From NCBI RefSeq assembly GCF_000428825.1, contig NZ_KE386803.1, forward strand, positions 74,542-136,891: DNA of 62,350 nucleotides, read 5' to 3'. Under the pieces are notes generated by a model that was not told the origin of the DNA, did not search any database, and saw only the letters and a program-made list of their open reading frames with translations. Shown piece after piece: positions 28,744-37,163 of this stretch (within the stretch, counting starts at the first letter, position 1; each line of letters starts with the position of its first letter). The translations under genes and the position numbers were made by a program. This stretch comes from Desulfomicrobium escambiense DSM 10707. GTDB taxonomy: Bacteria > Desulfobacterota > Desulfovibrionia > Desulfovibrionales > Desulfomicrobiaceae.

Positions 28744-29097
28744 ATGGACCGCAAGAAGGTGCTGGTCATCGACGACGAAGAGCACGTGCGCATGCTCTAT
28801 GACGCGGAGCTCCGGGCGCAAGGCTACGACGTGGCCGTGTCCGACGGCAGCGAAGACCCTCTGGAACTCGTGCGGCGCAATGCCCCCGACCTGATCATTT
28901 TGGACATCAAGCTCGGCAGCAGATCGGGGCTCGACCTGCTGCAGTCCATCCGCCAGAAGCATCTGGACCTGCCCGTCATCCTCTGCACCGCCTACGACAG
29001 CTTCCGCTGCGACCTCAAATCCATCGCCGCCGACGCCTATGTGGTCAAATCCTACGACAGCACGGAATTGATGAACAAGGTCAAGGAACTCATCTAA
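28744..29097 (+). CDS. Stand-alone response-regulator receiver protein
   Basis: This 117-residue CheY-like protein has the acidic pocket VLVIDDEEH, the phospho-acceptor Asp in LIILDIKLGS near residue 49, the conserved T in ILCTAYDS and the K in VVKSYDS. There is no output domain, so it must act through a partner protein or phosphorelay. A GGGAGG ribosome site lies before the ATG. No histidine kinase gene is adjacent. Confidence 0.9.
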   Translation: MDRKKVLVIDDEEHVRMLYDAELRAQGYDVAVSDGSEDPLELVRRNAPDLIILDIKLGSRSGLDLLQSIRQKHLDLPVILCTAYDSFRCDLKSIAADAYVVKSYDSTELMNKVKELI

Positions 29098-29160
29098 CTA
29101 CGCGAAAAGGCTCCGTTGCGTACGCGGTGGCGGAGCGCTCTTTCTGAATTTTCTCCGAAG

Positions 29161-29205
29161 CGTCGAAAGCCCCCGCACAGAATGGCTGTGCGGGGGCTTT
29201 CGACG
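29161..29205. terminator. Perfect 19-bp hairpin terminator between convergent genes
   Basis: Bases 29161-29179 (CGTCGAAAGCCCCCGCACA) and 29187-29205 are perfect reverse complements around a 7-nt loop. The element lies between the stop of the receiver gene and the stop of the convergent oxidoreductase gene. It fits a shared terminator, although no long T-run follows. Confidence 0.8.
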
Positions 29206-29221
29206 CTTTCAAGGAGGGAAG

Positions 29222-30913
29222 CTATTGTTCCCTGGCGAAGGGCCAGGCCATGAGGCCGCCTTCCATGACGCGCACGTCGGTGTAGCCTTCCTTTTCCAGG
29301 ATGCGCTGGGCCTCGTAGCCGCGCATGGAGACCTTGCAGAAGGACAGGATGGTCGCGTTCTTGTCCTCGGGCAGTTCGGACACGCGCTTGCGCAGCTGGC
29401 CCAGGGGGATGAGGGTTTCGCCGCGTCCCAGGCGCATCTCCTTGAACTCCTCGGGGCCGCGCACGTCGAGGACATACAGGGGGCCGCCCGCGTCGAACAG
29501 GGCCTTGGCCTCCACGGCGGAGATGCCGGTCATGAGCCCGCGCATCTTGTTCTGCAGGATGTGCGCCGTGGCGATGGCGTGGTCGATGGCCTGCGAATAG
29601 GGCGGGGCGTAGGGCAGGTCGGCCATGGCCATGTCGTCCACGGTCCAGCCGGCGGCCACGGCCACGGCCATTTCCGAAGCCTGGCGGTTGACGTCGCCCT
29701 GGCCCACGCAGGCGAAGCCGAGGATGCGGCCCGTGGCGCGATCGGCAATCATCTTGGAGACCAGGGGTTTTGCGTTCATGAAACCGGGCTTGTCGGGGCT
29801 GGCGTTGACGGCCGTGACCACGTCGAAGCCGGCTTCGCGGGCTCGGCGCTCGGACAGGCCCGTGGAGGCGGCGGTGAAGTCGAAGACCTTGCAGATGCCG
29901 CTGCCGATGGTGCCGGGGAAGCGCACCGTGTCGCCGAGCACGGCGTTTTCGCCGGCCACGCGGCCTTCGAGGTTGGCCAGGTCGCCGTAGGGGGCGAACA
30001 TCTTCGCACCCGTCAGCCGGTTGGTGACCTCGACGCAGTCGCCCGCGGCGTAGATGTCCGGGTCCGAGGTGCCCATGAAGTCGTTGACGACGATGCCGCC
30101 GAACCGGCCGATCTCAAGGCCGGCCTCCTTGGCCAGGGCCGTGTTGGGGGCCACGCCGATGGCCATGACCACCAGGTCGCAGGGCAGCTCGCGGCCGTCG
30201 GCCAGGCGCACGCCCGTGACGTGGCCGTCTTCACCCGTGATCGCGGCGATGCCCGTGCCGGTCAGGATGTCCGCGCCCTTGGAGCGGGCGTGGTTCTCCA
30301 CCAGCAGGGCCAGTTCCGTGTCGAGAAAGCCCAGAACCTGTGGCAGGGCCTCGACCACGGTGACATGAACGCCGGATTCGTGCAGGGCTTCGCAGGCTTC
30401 CATGCCGATGAGGCCGCCGCCGACGATGACGGCGCGCTTGCCCCGGCCGTGTTCGGCCCAGGCGCGCATGCGGTCGGCGTCGGCCATGGAGTTCAGGGTG
30501 GTCACGCCCTGCAGGTCGCGGCCCAGGATGGGCGGCATCTTCGGCACCGAGCCGGTGCAGAGGATGAGCTTGTCGTAGGCCAGCATGCCGGTCTCGCCGG
30601 CGGCGTTGATCCAGTTCACGACCTTGGCCTCGCGATCGATGCGCACGGCCTCTGTGTTGACCATGGCCGTGATGCCCTTGGCGCCGGCGAAGAATGACGG
30701 GTCGCGGACCACGCCGGCCGGGGTGCACAGCAGCTTTTCGCGTTCCTTGAACATCCCGGAGACGTAGTAGGGGTAGCCGCACGAGGCCATGGACAGCTCC
30801 GGGGCCTTCTGCAGGAGGATGACCTCCGCGCTCTGGTCCAGGCGGCTGGCCCTGGCCGCGGCCTTGGGTCCGGCGGCAGTGCCTCCGATGACGACGATAC
30901 GCTTGGGAACCAT
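29222..30913 (-). CDS. CoA-disulfide reductase-type flavoprotein with C-terminal rhodanese domain
   Basis: This 563-residue flavoprotein has an FAD GxGxxG-like motif VVIGGTAAGPKAA at the N-terminus. The single active cysteine C45 lies in SMASCGYPYY. The NAD(P)H motif is VIVGGGLIGMEACEAL, and YAAGDCVEV is the second FAD site. The C-terminal about 100 residues form a rhodanese domain with Cys526 in FCKVSMRG. This is the CoADR-Rhd/Npsr layout, whose known members reduce CoA persulfide, polysulfide or sulfur with NAD(P)H. An AAGGAG ribosome site precedes the ATG. It lies at the distal end of the minus-strand cluster 34538-29222, 108 nt after the membrane-protein gene, and may have its own promoter. 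Confidence 0.88.
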   Translation of the reverse strand: MVPKRIVVIGGTAAGPKAAARASRLDQSAEVILLQKAPELSMASCGYPYYVSGMFKEREKLLCTPAGVVRDPSFFAGAKGITAMVNTEAVRIDREAKVVNWINAAGETGMLAYDKLILCTGSVPKMPPILGRDLQGVTTLNSMADADRMRAWAEHGRGKRAVIVGGGLIGMEACEALHESGVHVTVVEALPQVLGFLDTELALLVENHARSKGADILTGTGIAAITGEDGHVTGVRLADGRELPCDLVVMAIGVAPNTALAKEAGLEIGRFGGIVVNDFMGTSDPDIYAAGDCVEVTNRLTGAKMFAPYGDLANLEGRVAGENAVLGDTVRFPGTIGSGICKVFDFTAASTGLSERRAREAGFDVVTAVNASPDKPGFMNAKPLVSKMIADRATGRILGFACVGQGDVNRQASEMAVAVAAGWTVDDMAMADLPYAPPYSQAIDHAIATAHILQNKMRGLMTGISAVEAKALFDAGGPLYVLDVRGPEEFKEMRLGRGETLIPLGQLRKRVSELPEDKNATILSFCKVSMRGYEAQRILEKEGYTDVRVMEGGLMAWPFAREQ

Positions 30914-31021
30914 GAGAAACTCCTTGATGATGAATTTTTGTGTTGATCGAGGTCCGGTCCGGCCGTGTCCGCGCGCCCGACGAGAGTCGGCAACGGGCGG
31001 CGGGAGGGCCGTCGGGAAAAG

Positions 31022-31456
31022 TTACTGCGCTGCGTCCGCCTTGGTGCGGGCCGCCAGGGCATGGCCCAGGCTGACGGCTCCCAGCAGCATGACGAAGCCC
31101 AGGTGTGCCCAGTCCACGGCCATGACGAGGTTCGGGGAAAAGAACACGTCGGGCTGGTTCTTCATGACCCGCACGAGGCCCGTGGCCACGACGCCGGCCC
31201 AGCTCAGGGTTAGGAGCAGTCCGCCGGAAGTCCACCTTCGCTTCATGGCCAGGGGCAGCCGCCAGCCCAGGAAGACCAGCAGGACGGCGGCCAGGCCGTA
31301 GTGCAGGATGTGGTTCAGGTAGTAGTCGGCCGTCCAGGCGAAGCCCGGCACGTCGGCCAGGTAGTAGCGCGCGAAGATGGGCATCTGCGCGAAGCCCGTG
31401 AAGAGCAGGGCGAAGACCGTCAGGCGGAAGATCAGATTCAGGCCGCGCTTATTCAT
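31022..31456 (-). CDS. Small four-helix membrane protein, possible cytochrome b-type partner of the ferredoxin
   Basis: This 144-residue protein has four hydrophobic helices (about 8-28, 50-66, 79-97, 109-132). Histidines at 49, 52, 118 and 132 are placed at helix ends and could ligate heme b. That is a pattern, not proof. The gene overlaps the Tat-exported ferredoxin gene by 8 nt. The two products probably form a membrane-bound electron-transfer unit exchanging electrons with quinone. I do not recognise a named family. Confidence 0.6.
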   Translation of the reverse strand: MNKRGLNLIFRLTVFALLFTGFAQMPIFARYYLADVPGFAWTADYYLNHILHYGLAAVLLVFLGWRLPLAMKRRWTSGGLLLTLSWAGVVATGLVRVMKNQPDVFFSPNLVMAVDWAHLGFVMLLGAVSLGHALAARTKADAAQ

Positions 31457-32423
31457 GGTCGTCCTCCGAAGCCGCGCCGCGGATCAGGTGCAGCGCTCCG
31501 GCGACCAGACCGGCCAGGGGCGCGGCGTAGACGGCCCGGGCAAGGGTGTCCTCGGTGGTGAAGGGATTGCCGACGGAGGCCAGGTGCGGCCGGCCCGGCC
31601 CCTTATCGATGGCCTGGTTCACGACGTCGAAGGGCACGGGCGAGACGTAGAACGTGTTGGTCCCGCCGTTTTCCGTGTCGCCGTAGAGGAAGCCGCCGGT
31701 CTCCTCGGCCAGCTTGCGGGCCTGGGCCAGGATCTTATCGCGCGGGCCGATGGTCTGCACGCCCTCGGGGCAGACCTCGATGCAGGCGGGCGTGCCGCCG
31801 GCTGCAACGCGGTCCTGGCAGCGGTCGCACTTGTACATGACGCCGTTGCCCGCGAAGCTGGGGGCCAGCTTCAGGTACAGGCCCACGCCCGTCTGGCGCT
31901 CGGGGATGTGCCACGGGCAGACGTCCTTGCACTTGGAGCCGCCCAGGCAGATCTCGTCGTTGATCGCCACGATGCCACGCCCGTCCTTGGACGCCGCGCC
32001 CCAGGGGCAGAGGTTGGCGCAGGGCGGGTTCTGGCAGTGCAGGCAGCGCCGCGGGATGTTCAGTTCGAAGGTCCTACCGTTGTACTCACCAGAGGCCGTC
32101 TGGATGTAGAGCCAGTTGTAGGGCGTCAGGCGGTCATTCACGTCGCGCTTGTCGCTCCAGTCTGCGGCCTTGACCCGGGACGGGTACATCTTCGGGAAGG
32201 GTTTGACGGGTTCGGGATACCTGTGTGCGTTCGCCTCGCGGCAGGCCTCCACGCAGGCCCCGCAGCCGATGCATTTGGACAGGTCGAGCAGGGTGGCCAG
32301 AACGACTGCTACGCTCGAGGCCGAACTGGATCCTTCCGCGGCTCTGCCCTGCGCAGGTCCGGCCACGGCTCCGGCCGCTGCGGCCAGACCCGTGGCGAGG
32401 AAAGATCTGCGGTTGATTTTCAT
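31449..32423 (-). CDS. Tat-exported multi-cluster [4Fe-4S] ferredoxin subunit
   Basis: This protein is about 324 residues. A Tat-type signal starts MKINRRSFLATG and continues in an alanine-rich helix. Four cysteine groups follow: CIGCGACVEACRE at 51-63, CLHCQNPPCANLCPWG, CLGGSKCKDVCPW and CDRCQDRVAAGGTPACIEVCPEG. This resembles the electron-transfer subunits of the DmsB/HybA/NrfC type. No molybdopterin catalytic subunit is nearby. The ATG at 32423 has GGAG 6 nt upstream. Predicted location is the periplasmic face of the membrane, anchored by the 31022-31456 product. Confidence 0.87.
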   Translation of the reverse strand: MKINRRSFLATGLAAAAGAVAGPAQGRAAEGSSSASSVAVVLATLLDLSKCIGCGACVEACREANAHRYPEPVKPFPKMYPSRVKAADWSDKRDVNDRLTPYNWLYIQTASGEYNGRTFELNIPRRCLHCQNPPCANLCPWGAASKDGRGIVAINDEICLGGSKCKDVCPWHIPERQTGVGLYLKLAPSFAGNGVMYKCDRCQDRVAAGGTPACIEVCPEGVQTIGPRDKILAQARKLAEETGGFLYGDTENGGTNTFYVSPVPFDVVNQAIDKGPGRPHLASVGNPFTTEDTLARAVYAAPLAGLVAGALHLIRGAASEDDHE

Positions 32424-32490
32424 GCATTTCTCCAAATGGTTCTAAGTGTAGCGATCCATGCCTTTTCCGGGTTTGCAGGCCTGCTCATCC

Positions 32491-32994
32491 TCACGCCTTC
32501 TCCCCAGGCAGCCGCACGGTCAGCACCGGCACGGGACTCAGTCGCACGACCTTGCGGGCCACCGAGCCCAGCAGCATGTCGGCGAACACGCCCCGGCCGT
32601 GGGCGCCCATGACCACCAGATCGTGGCCCGGGATTTCCTCGAGGATGCGTTCGGCCGGATCGCCAGTCAGGATCTTCACCTCCGCCCCTGCCACGGGGCA
32701 GGCGGCGTGGTTCGTGGCGCACTCGGCGGCCATCTCGCGCACGCGCTTCTCGGCCTTGTCCTTGGCCCGCGTCGTGGCGGACGCGTTGAGGTCCTTCCAG
32801 CCGGCGGCCTCGAAATGCGTCTCGATGTCGAACCCGGCGTCCTCGCTCATGAGGTCCACGAGGTCCGGAACCACGTGCAGGATGGTCATGGCCGCTCCGT
32901 AACGGGTGGCCAGGGATACGGCGTGGCGCAGGGCCAGGCGGGCGCTTTCGGACAAGTCGGTGGCGTAGAGGATGCGTCTGTATTCGGGCAGCAT
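32491..32994 (-). CDS. Universal stress protein UspA family
   Basis: This 167-residue protein has the Usp fold start YRRILYATDLSESARLAL. The ATP-binding signature GAHGRGVFADMLLGS (Gx2Gx9GS) is followed by VARKVVRLSPVPVLTV. It sits 4 nt downstream of the permease gene and 67 nt upstream of the ferredoxin gene, so it belongs to the same transcript. Unlike the other UspA in this window it has no cysteine tail. A regulatory role for the neighbouring transporter is plausible but not shown. Confidence 0.9.
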   Translation of the reverse strand: MLPEYRRILYATDLSESARLALRHAVSLATRYGAAMTILHVVPDLVDLMSEDAGFDIETHFEAAGWKDLNASATTRAKDKAEKRVREMAAECATNHAACPVAGAEVKILTGDPAERILEEIPGHDLVVMGAHGRGVFADMLLGSVARKVVRLSPVPVLTVRLPGEKA

Positions 32995-32998
32995 GGTT

Positions 32999-34003
32999 CT
33001 AGCTCCTGCCGGCGGGTTGGGGTGCGGTGAATCCCGGCGCCTGGGCCGGGCCGAAGAGGCGGTCGGTCAGCCGGACGTACCAGGCCGCGCTCTGGACCTG
33101 GATGATGTAGGCCATGGCCACGACCAGGGCCGCATCGGAGCCGCCCGCGCCGAAGGCGTTCATGGCCACGGCCAGGGCGATGGACAGGTTGCGCATGACC
33201 GTGCCGTAGACCATGGCGATGGCGTCGCCGCGCGGCAGGAGCATGCGCCCCAGGATCGTGCTGAGGATGAAGTTCGCCCCGTAGATGACGGCCAGGGGGA
33301 CGAGGATCTGCAGCAGCACGGCGGGCGCGCCCATGATGGTCTTGGCTTTGAGGGCCAGGGCGATGAAGACGATGCCGAGCACCCCGACGGTGGACAGGGC
33401 CGGGAATCGCGGGCCCAGGCGTTCGGCGAAGGCCTTCTGGCCGTAGACGCGAACCAGAACCCGCTGGGTGGCGTACCCCAGGGCCATGGGCAGGAAGACG
33501 ATGAGCACGATCTGGGAGAAGACGGCCGAGACATCCATCTCGATGCTGGCTCCCAGCAGGCTCCGGACGTAGATCGGCGTGGCCAGGGAGCCCAGGGTCA
33601 GCCCGATGACGGTCATCTTCACGGCCGCGGCCACGTTGCCCTTGGCGAAGCCCGTCCAGGAGATGGTCATGCCGCTGGTGGGCACCAGGCCGGCCAGGAC
33701 GACGCCGAGCATCATGTAGGGCTGTTCGCGGAAGAAGACCCAGGCCACCCCGAAAGCCAGGAAGGGCACAAGGCCGAAGTTGACGAGCTGGGTGATGATC
33801 TGGGCCTTGATGTCGCCGCCGGAGAAGACCTGGTTGATCTTGAGGGTGACCATCATGGGGTAGACCATGAGAAAGGTGAACGGCACGATAAGACCCTTGA
33901 GCCACGACACGTCGCCCAGCAGGCCGCTGATGAAGCCCAGGACCATGACCGCCGGGATGGCCGTGACCAGATTTTTCGAGATGGTTTGCAGTACGTTCCA
34001 CAT
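32999..34003 (-). CDS. BASS/ACR3-type membrane transporter
   Basis: This 334-residue protein has about ten hydrophobic segments and the bile acid:sodium symporter/arsenite permease fold. Characteristic parts are PFTFLMVYPMMVTLKIN and LAGLVPTSGMTISWTGFAKGN (a discontinuous helix with TSGM). Several members are annotated as arsenical-resistance proteins. I see neither arsR nor arsC nearby, so another anion, such as a sulfur oxyanion or organic acid, is equally likely. It is part of the minus-strand cluster with the TusA-like and zinc-ribbon genes. Confidence 0.8.
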   Translation of the reverse strand: MWNVLQTISKNLVTAIPAVMVLGFISGLLGDVSWLKGLIVPFTFLMVYPMMVTLKINQVFSGGDIKAQIITQLVNFGLVPFLAFGVAWVFFREQPYMMLGVVLAGLVPTSGMTISWTGFAKGNVAAAVKMTVIGLTLGSLATPIYVRSLLGASIEMDVSAVFSQIVLIVFLPMALGYATQRVLVRVYGQKAFAERLGPRFPALSTVGVLGIVFIALALKAKTIMGAPAVLLQILVPLAVIYGANFILSTILGRMLLPRGDAIAMVYGTVMRNLSIALAVAMNAFGAGGSDAALVVAMAYIIQVQSAAWYVRLTDRLFGPAQAPGFTAPQPAGRS

Positions 34004-34018
34004 GGTGTCGTTCCCGCT

Positions 34019-34240
34019 CTATTCTTCGCAGGTCGCGCTGGTTTCGACTTCCCGGCAATCCGGGTTACTCATGCACGGGGCGTCGGCGACCTTCATGACC
34101 CTGAGTCCGCCGGCACGTCTCTCGGCGATGAAATTCTTCCCGCACGAGGGGCATGGGTGAAACTGTGGTGCGTAGTCGTCGGCTTGGGTAATGGTTGTTT
34201 CGGCCTGACAATACGGACAGGTGACGGTGATGGCGGACAT
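34019..34240 (-). CDS. Small zinc-ribbon protein (73 aa)
   Basis: This 73-residue protein carries two CxxC pairs, CPYCQAE near residue 8 and CPSCGKNF near 30, forming a zinc ribbon. The C-terminal tail has three further cysteines (PCMSNPDC and ATCEE). The ATG has GGAGG 5 nt upstream. A DNA- or protein-binding role is possible. I do not recognise a named family. It lies 13 nt after the TusA-like gene and 15 nt before the permease gene. Confidence 0.72.
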   Translation of the reverse strand: MSAITVTCPYCQAETTITQADDYAPQFHPCPSCGKNFIAERRAGGLRVMKVADAPCMSNPDCREVETSATCEE

Positions 34241-34253
34241 GTTGGCCTCCTGA

Positions 34254-34538
34254 TTACTGGTTTTCGACCTTGGGAACGGTTCTGGCGACACGGACGAGGT
34301 AGTCCGCATTCTCTTCGAAGCCCATGACGCAGGATACGGTCTCGAAGGTGCAGTCGGGGTGCACTCGCTGCAGGTCCGCGAGGAAATTCCTGTCGTTGGC
34401 CAGGACGTGTACGCTCTCGCCGGGGTGGAGCCGTTTGATCAGGGCGCAGGTCTTGAGCATGCAGAAGAAATCCATGCTGTTGCGCATGTCGATCCGGGCC
34501 GCTGCGTCCTTGCGCTCAAACTGGTCGTGGCACTTCAT
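34254..34538 (-). CDS. TusA/SirA-like sulfur-carrier-fold protein
   Basis: This protein is up to 94 residues. The core IDMRNSMDFFCMLKTCALI followed by PGESVHVLAND mirrors the TusA pattern LDxRG-x-CPxPxLKTxxAL then PGxxxxVxAxD. One cysteine sits near the usual active site, but the CP dipeptide is replaced by CM. TusA proteins pass persulfide sulfur between enzymes; whether this one does is open. It is the first gene of the minus-strand cluster. The start is uncertain: ATG 34538 keeps the whole fold, while ATG 34487 would leave room for a leader after the sigma-54 site. Confidence 0.65.
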   Translation of the reverse strand: MKCHDQFERKDAAARIDMRNSMDFFCMLKTCALIKRLHPGESVHVLANDRNFLADLQRVHPDCTFETVSCVMGFEENADYLVRVARTVPKVENQ

Positions 34539-34549
34539 GCGGCCTATAG

Positions 34550-34566
34550 AGCGAAGGCCATGCCAC
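34550..34566 (-). promoter_or_regulatory. Candidate sigma-54 promoter for the TusA-like cluster
   Basis: On the minus strand TGGCATGGCCTTCGCT has the invariant GG and GC elements exactly 10 nt apart (GG at 34564-34563, GC at 34552-34551). It matches TGGCAC-N5-TTGCA at most positions. It faces the TusA-like gene, and an enhancer-binding protein gene lies divergently. The predicted start site near 34540 almost coincides with the ATG at 34538, so either that gene starts at 34487 or the site is fortuitous. Confidence 0.5.
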
Positions 34567-34687
34567 CACGGGAACTTGAGCGGCGCCGCGATGATTTTTT
34601 ATGTTTAACTATATGAAATGTAGAGAATAAATTGTCATTAATCCTGAGGTGCGCGCTTGCTCGAAGCGGAGTTCCTTGAACTTTTCA

Positions 34688-34733
34688 TGTTCATAAAATA
34701 AACATCTGAACGGCATGGTGTTCATAAAAATAA
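34688..34733. promoter_or_regulatory. Tandem AT-rich direct repeats in the divergent regulatory region
   Basis: TGTTCATAAAATAA (34688-34701) recurs as TGTTCATAAAAATAA (34719-34733), 31 nt apart, close to three helical turns. They sit just upstream of the activator gene and about 120-180 nt upstream of the sigma-54 site. That is a normal distance for an enhancer. They could be binding sites of the activator itself. Confidence 0.5.
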
Positions 34734-34756
34734 CGTTTTGGTTGACAGGTGAACAG

Positions 34757-36121
34757 ATGGAAGAAAACCTGAATCAGTACTGGAAGACCGTGGTCAACAC
34801 CATCCAGGACGGGGTCATGATCGTCACCCCGGACGGGCAGATCGTGTCCGTGAATCAGGCTCTGGTGGACATGACGGGCTATGCCCGGGAGGAGCTCATC
34901 GGCGCGCCGTGCTCCATCCTCGGTTGCTCGACCTGCGAGTTGGCGCGGGGAATCCCCCAATGCCATTTCTGCGTGATGTTCGAGAAGGGCGAGCTGCGCC
35001 GCCAGAAGTGCGGCCTGGTCAGGAAGGACGGGACGCGGCTGCCCGTGGTCAAGAACGCCTCGGTGCTGCGCGACGCCGACGGCTCGGTCATCGGCGCGGT
35101 GGAAACCATCACGGACATTTCCGACCTCGTGGACAAGGAGGCGCAGATCGAGATTTTCCGGCGAGAACTGTCGGCCGAGGACAGCTTCCACGGCATCGTC
35201 GGCCGCGACGCGCGCATGCAGCAGGTCTTCGACCTCATCGACGGCGTGGCCCAGACCGACGCGCCCGTGGTCATCTACGGCGAGAGCGGCACGGGCAAGG
35301 AACTGGTGGCCAAGGCCATCCACGACGCCGGGCCCCGGCGCGATCAGCCGTTCATCAAGGTCAACTGCGCGGCCCTGAACGAATCGTTGCTGGAGAGCGA
35401 GCTTTTCGGGCATGTACGTGGCGCCTACACCGGGGCCCACAAGGACAGGGTCGGCCGGTTCGAGAGCGCGGCGGACGGCGACATCTTTCTCGACGAGATC
35501 GGGGACCTGCCCATGGCCACCCAGGTCAAGCTCCTGCGCGTTCTGGAAGAGAAGGTCATCGAGCGCGTCGGCGACCACCGGCCCATCCCGGTCCGCGCAC
35601 GCATCATCACGGCCACCAACCGCGACCTGCCGGATCTGGTGGCCAAGGGCCAGTTCCGCCAGGACCTCTACTACCGCATCAACGTCATCCCCATCCGCAT
35701 CCCGCCCCTGCGCGAACGGCGGGAGGACATAGCGCTCCTGGCCGCGCACTTCTTCCGTCGCAGCCAGATGAAGTCGGGCAAGCAGGTCCGCGGCATCTCC
35801 CGCGAGGCCATGGATCAGATTCTGCGCCATCCCTGGCCCGGCAACGTGCGCGAACTCAGGAGCGCCTTCGAGTACGCATTGGTGGCCTGCAAGACGGACA
35901 TGATCGAACCCCGCGACCTCCCGGCCGAGGTCTTCCGCCAACCCGAAGTCTGCCTCCCCGGCGAGGTCTCGGGCCGCAGCCTCGACGAAATCAAGAAGGA
36001 GCGCCTGCGCAAGGCCCTGGAAGAGGCCGGGGGCAACCGGTCCGAGGCGGCGAGGATATTGGGCATTTCTCGGACGAGCGTGTGGAGCCAGATGAGGCGG
36101 TATGGGATTGGGAGCGAGTGA
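34757..36121 (+). CDS. Sigma-54-dependent activator with a cysteine-rich PAS sensor domain
   Basis: This protein is about 454 residues. The N-terminal PAS domain (about 10-130) has six cysteines at 52, 57, 60, 69, 72 and 85, suggesting a redox, metal or thiol sensor. The AAA+ domain has Walker [16 protein letters not shown], the sigma-54 contact loop as GAYTGA rather than GAFTGA, and Walker [12 protein letters not shown] Fis-type helix-turn-helix ends the protein ([19 protein letters not shown]). There is no receiver domain, so it should sense its signal directly. It is divergent from the 34538-29222 genes and is their likely activator. The ATG at 34757 follows AGGTG. Confidence 0.9.
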   Translation: MEENLNQYWKTVVNTIQDGVMIVTPDGQIVSVNQALVDMTGYAREELIGAPCSILGCSTCELARGIPQCHFCVMFEKGELRRQKCGLVRKDGTRLPVVKNASVLRDADGSVIGAVETITDISDLVDKEAQIEIFRRELSAEDSFHGIVGRDARMQQVFDLIDGVAQTDAPVVIYGESGTGKELVAKAIHDAGPRRDQPFIKVNCAALNESLLESELFGHVRGAYTGAHKDRVGRFESAADGDIFLDEIGDLPMATQVKLLRVLEEKVIERVGDHRPIPVRARIITATNRDLPDLVAKGQFRQDLYYRINVIPIRIPPLRERREDIALLAAHFFRRSQMKSGKQVRGISREAMDQILRHPWPGNVRELRSAFEYALVACKTDMIEPRDLPAEVFRQPEVCLPGEVSGRSLDEIKKERLRKALEEAGGNRSEAARILGISRTSVWSQMRRYGIGSE

Positions 36122-36263
36122 GCCGGCGCGTGATCGGTCCGGACTCCGGTTGCCGCCGCATCGTGCGCGCGCTACGTGCAGTGCGCGGGGGAACCCGGAA
36201 ACAGTGGAACCTCGGGATGCAGGATCGATCCCGTGCCACGCAGCACTTCAAAGAGGAAATATA

Positions 36264-37163
36264 ATGAGGACATCTCTCGACTGCCTGCCGTGCATCGTCC
36301 GCCAGGCGGCGGACGCATCCAGGATGGTCACGGACGACGATGGGGTCGTGCTGGAGATCATGAAGATCGTTTTCGACAGGCTCGCCCGGGCGGATCTTTC
36401 GGTCACGCCTCCGGAAATCGTGCGGGCCGTCCATGCGGTCATCCGCCGCGAACTTCATGACGCCGACCCGTTCCTGTCCATCAAAAGGAAATCCACGCAG
36501 CGGGCCCTGGACATCGCTGCCAGCGCCAGAGAAGCCATCCGGAACGCCGGGAATCCTTTTGCCGCGGCGCTGGCGTTTTCCATTGCCGGCAACATTCTGG
36601 ATTTCGGCATGCGGTCCGAGTGGAACGAGGCGATTATTACGGATTCCTTTTCGAAGGCTCTGGAGCGGTCCACGGCATTCGACGCCGAGGCGCTGGCGCG
36701 GCTTCGTGACGAGATCGCCGCGGCCGACACGGTTCTCGTGCTGGGGGACAACGCGGGGGAAGCGGTCTTTGACAGGCTGCTCATCGAACATTTTCCGCGG
36801 CGGAAGAACGTGCACTACGCGGTCAAGGCCTCGCCGGTCATCAACGACGCCACCTGGGAGGACGCCGCGGCAGCCGGCATCGACGAGGTGGCGGCAATCG
36901 TCAGCAATGGCGCGGACATCCCCGGCACGGTCCTCTGGGAATGCTCCGCCGAGTTTCAGCGGATTTTTCACGCCGCGGACGTCGTGATCTCCAAGGGGCA
37001 GGGCAATTTCGAAACCCTCAACGAGGACCCGCGCAAGATCTGGTTTCTGTTCCAGGTCAAGTGCCCGGTCATCGCCAATCATTATTCCTTCAGCGTCGGA
37101 GACTGGATGCTGCTTGAGAAGAACGGGAGTTGCAATGAGCAAGACGGTCTGCACTCATCATGA
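36264..37163 (+). CDS. DUF89/ARMT1-like metal-dependent phosphatase family protein
   Basis: This 299-residue protein begins MRTSLDCLPCIVRQA, where the CxxC-containing start is typical of prokaryotic DUF89 proteins. It contains the family metal-site motif VLGDNAGEAVFDR and later KASPVINDATWEDA and SKGQGNFETL. DUF89 enzymes are metal-dependent phosphatases proposed to remove damaged phosphometabolites. A GAGGAAA ribosome site precedes the ATG. Its last 29 nt overlap the next gene, so the two are probably co-translated. Confidence 0.85.
   Translation: MRTSLDCLPCIVRQAADASRMVTDDDGVVLEIMKIVFDRLARADLSVTPPEIVRAVHAVIRRELHDADPFLSIKRKSTQRALDIAASAREAIRNAGNPFAAALAFSIAGNILDFGMRSEWNEAIITDSFSKALERSTAFDAEALARLRDEIAAADTVLVLGDNAGEAVFDRLLIEHFPRRKNVHYAVKASPVINDATWEDAAAAGIDEVAAIVSNGADIPGTVLWECSAEFQRIFHAADVVISKGQGNFETLNEDPRKIWFLFQVKCPVIANHYSFSVGDWMLLEKNGSCNEQDGLHSS

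Noticed and set aside
32999-34003. Firm call as an arsenite exporter
   Set aside because: No arsR, arsC or arsM gene is nearby, and the surrounding genes point to sulfur or redox chemistry, so only the wider BASS/ACR3 fold is claimed.
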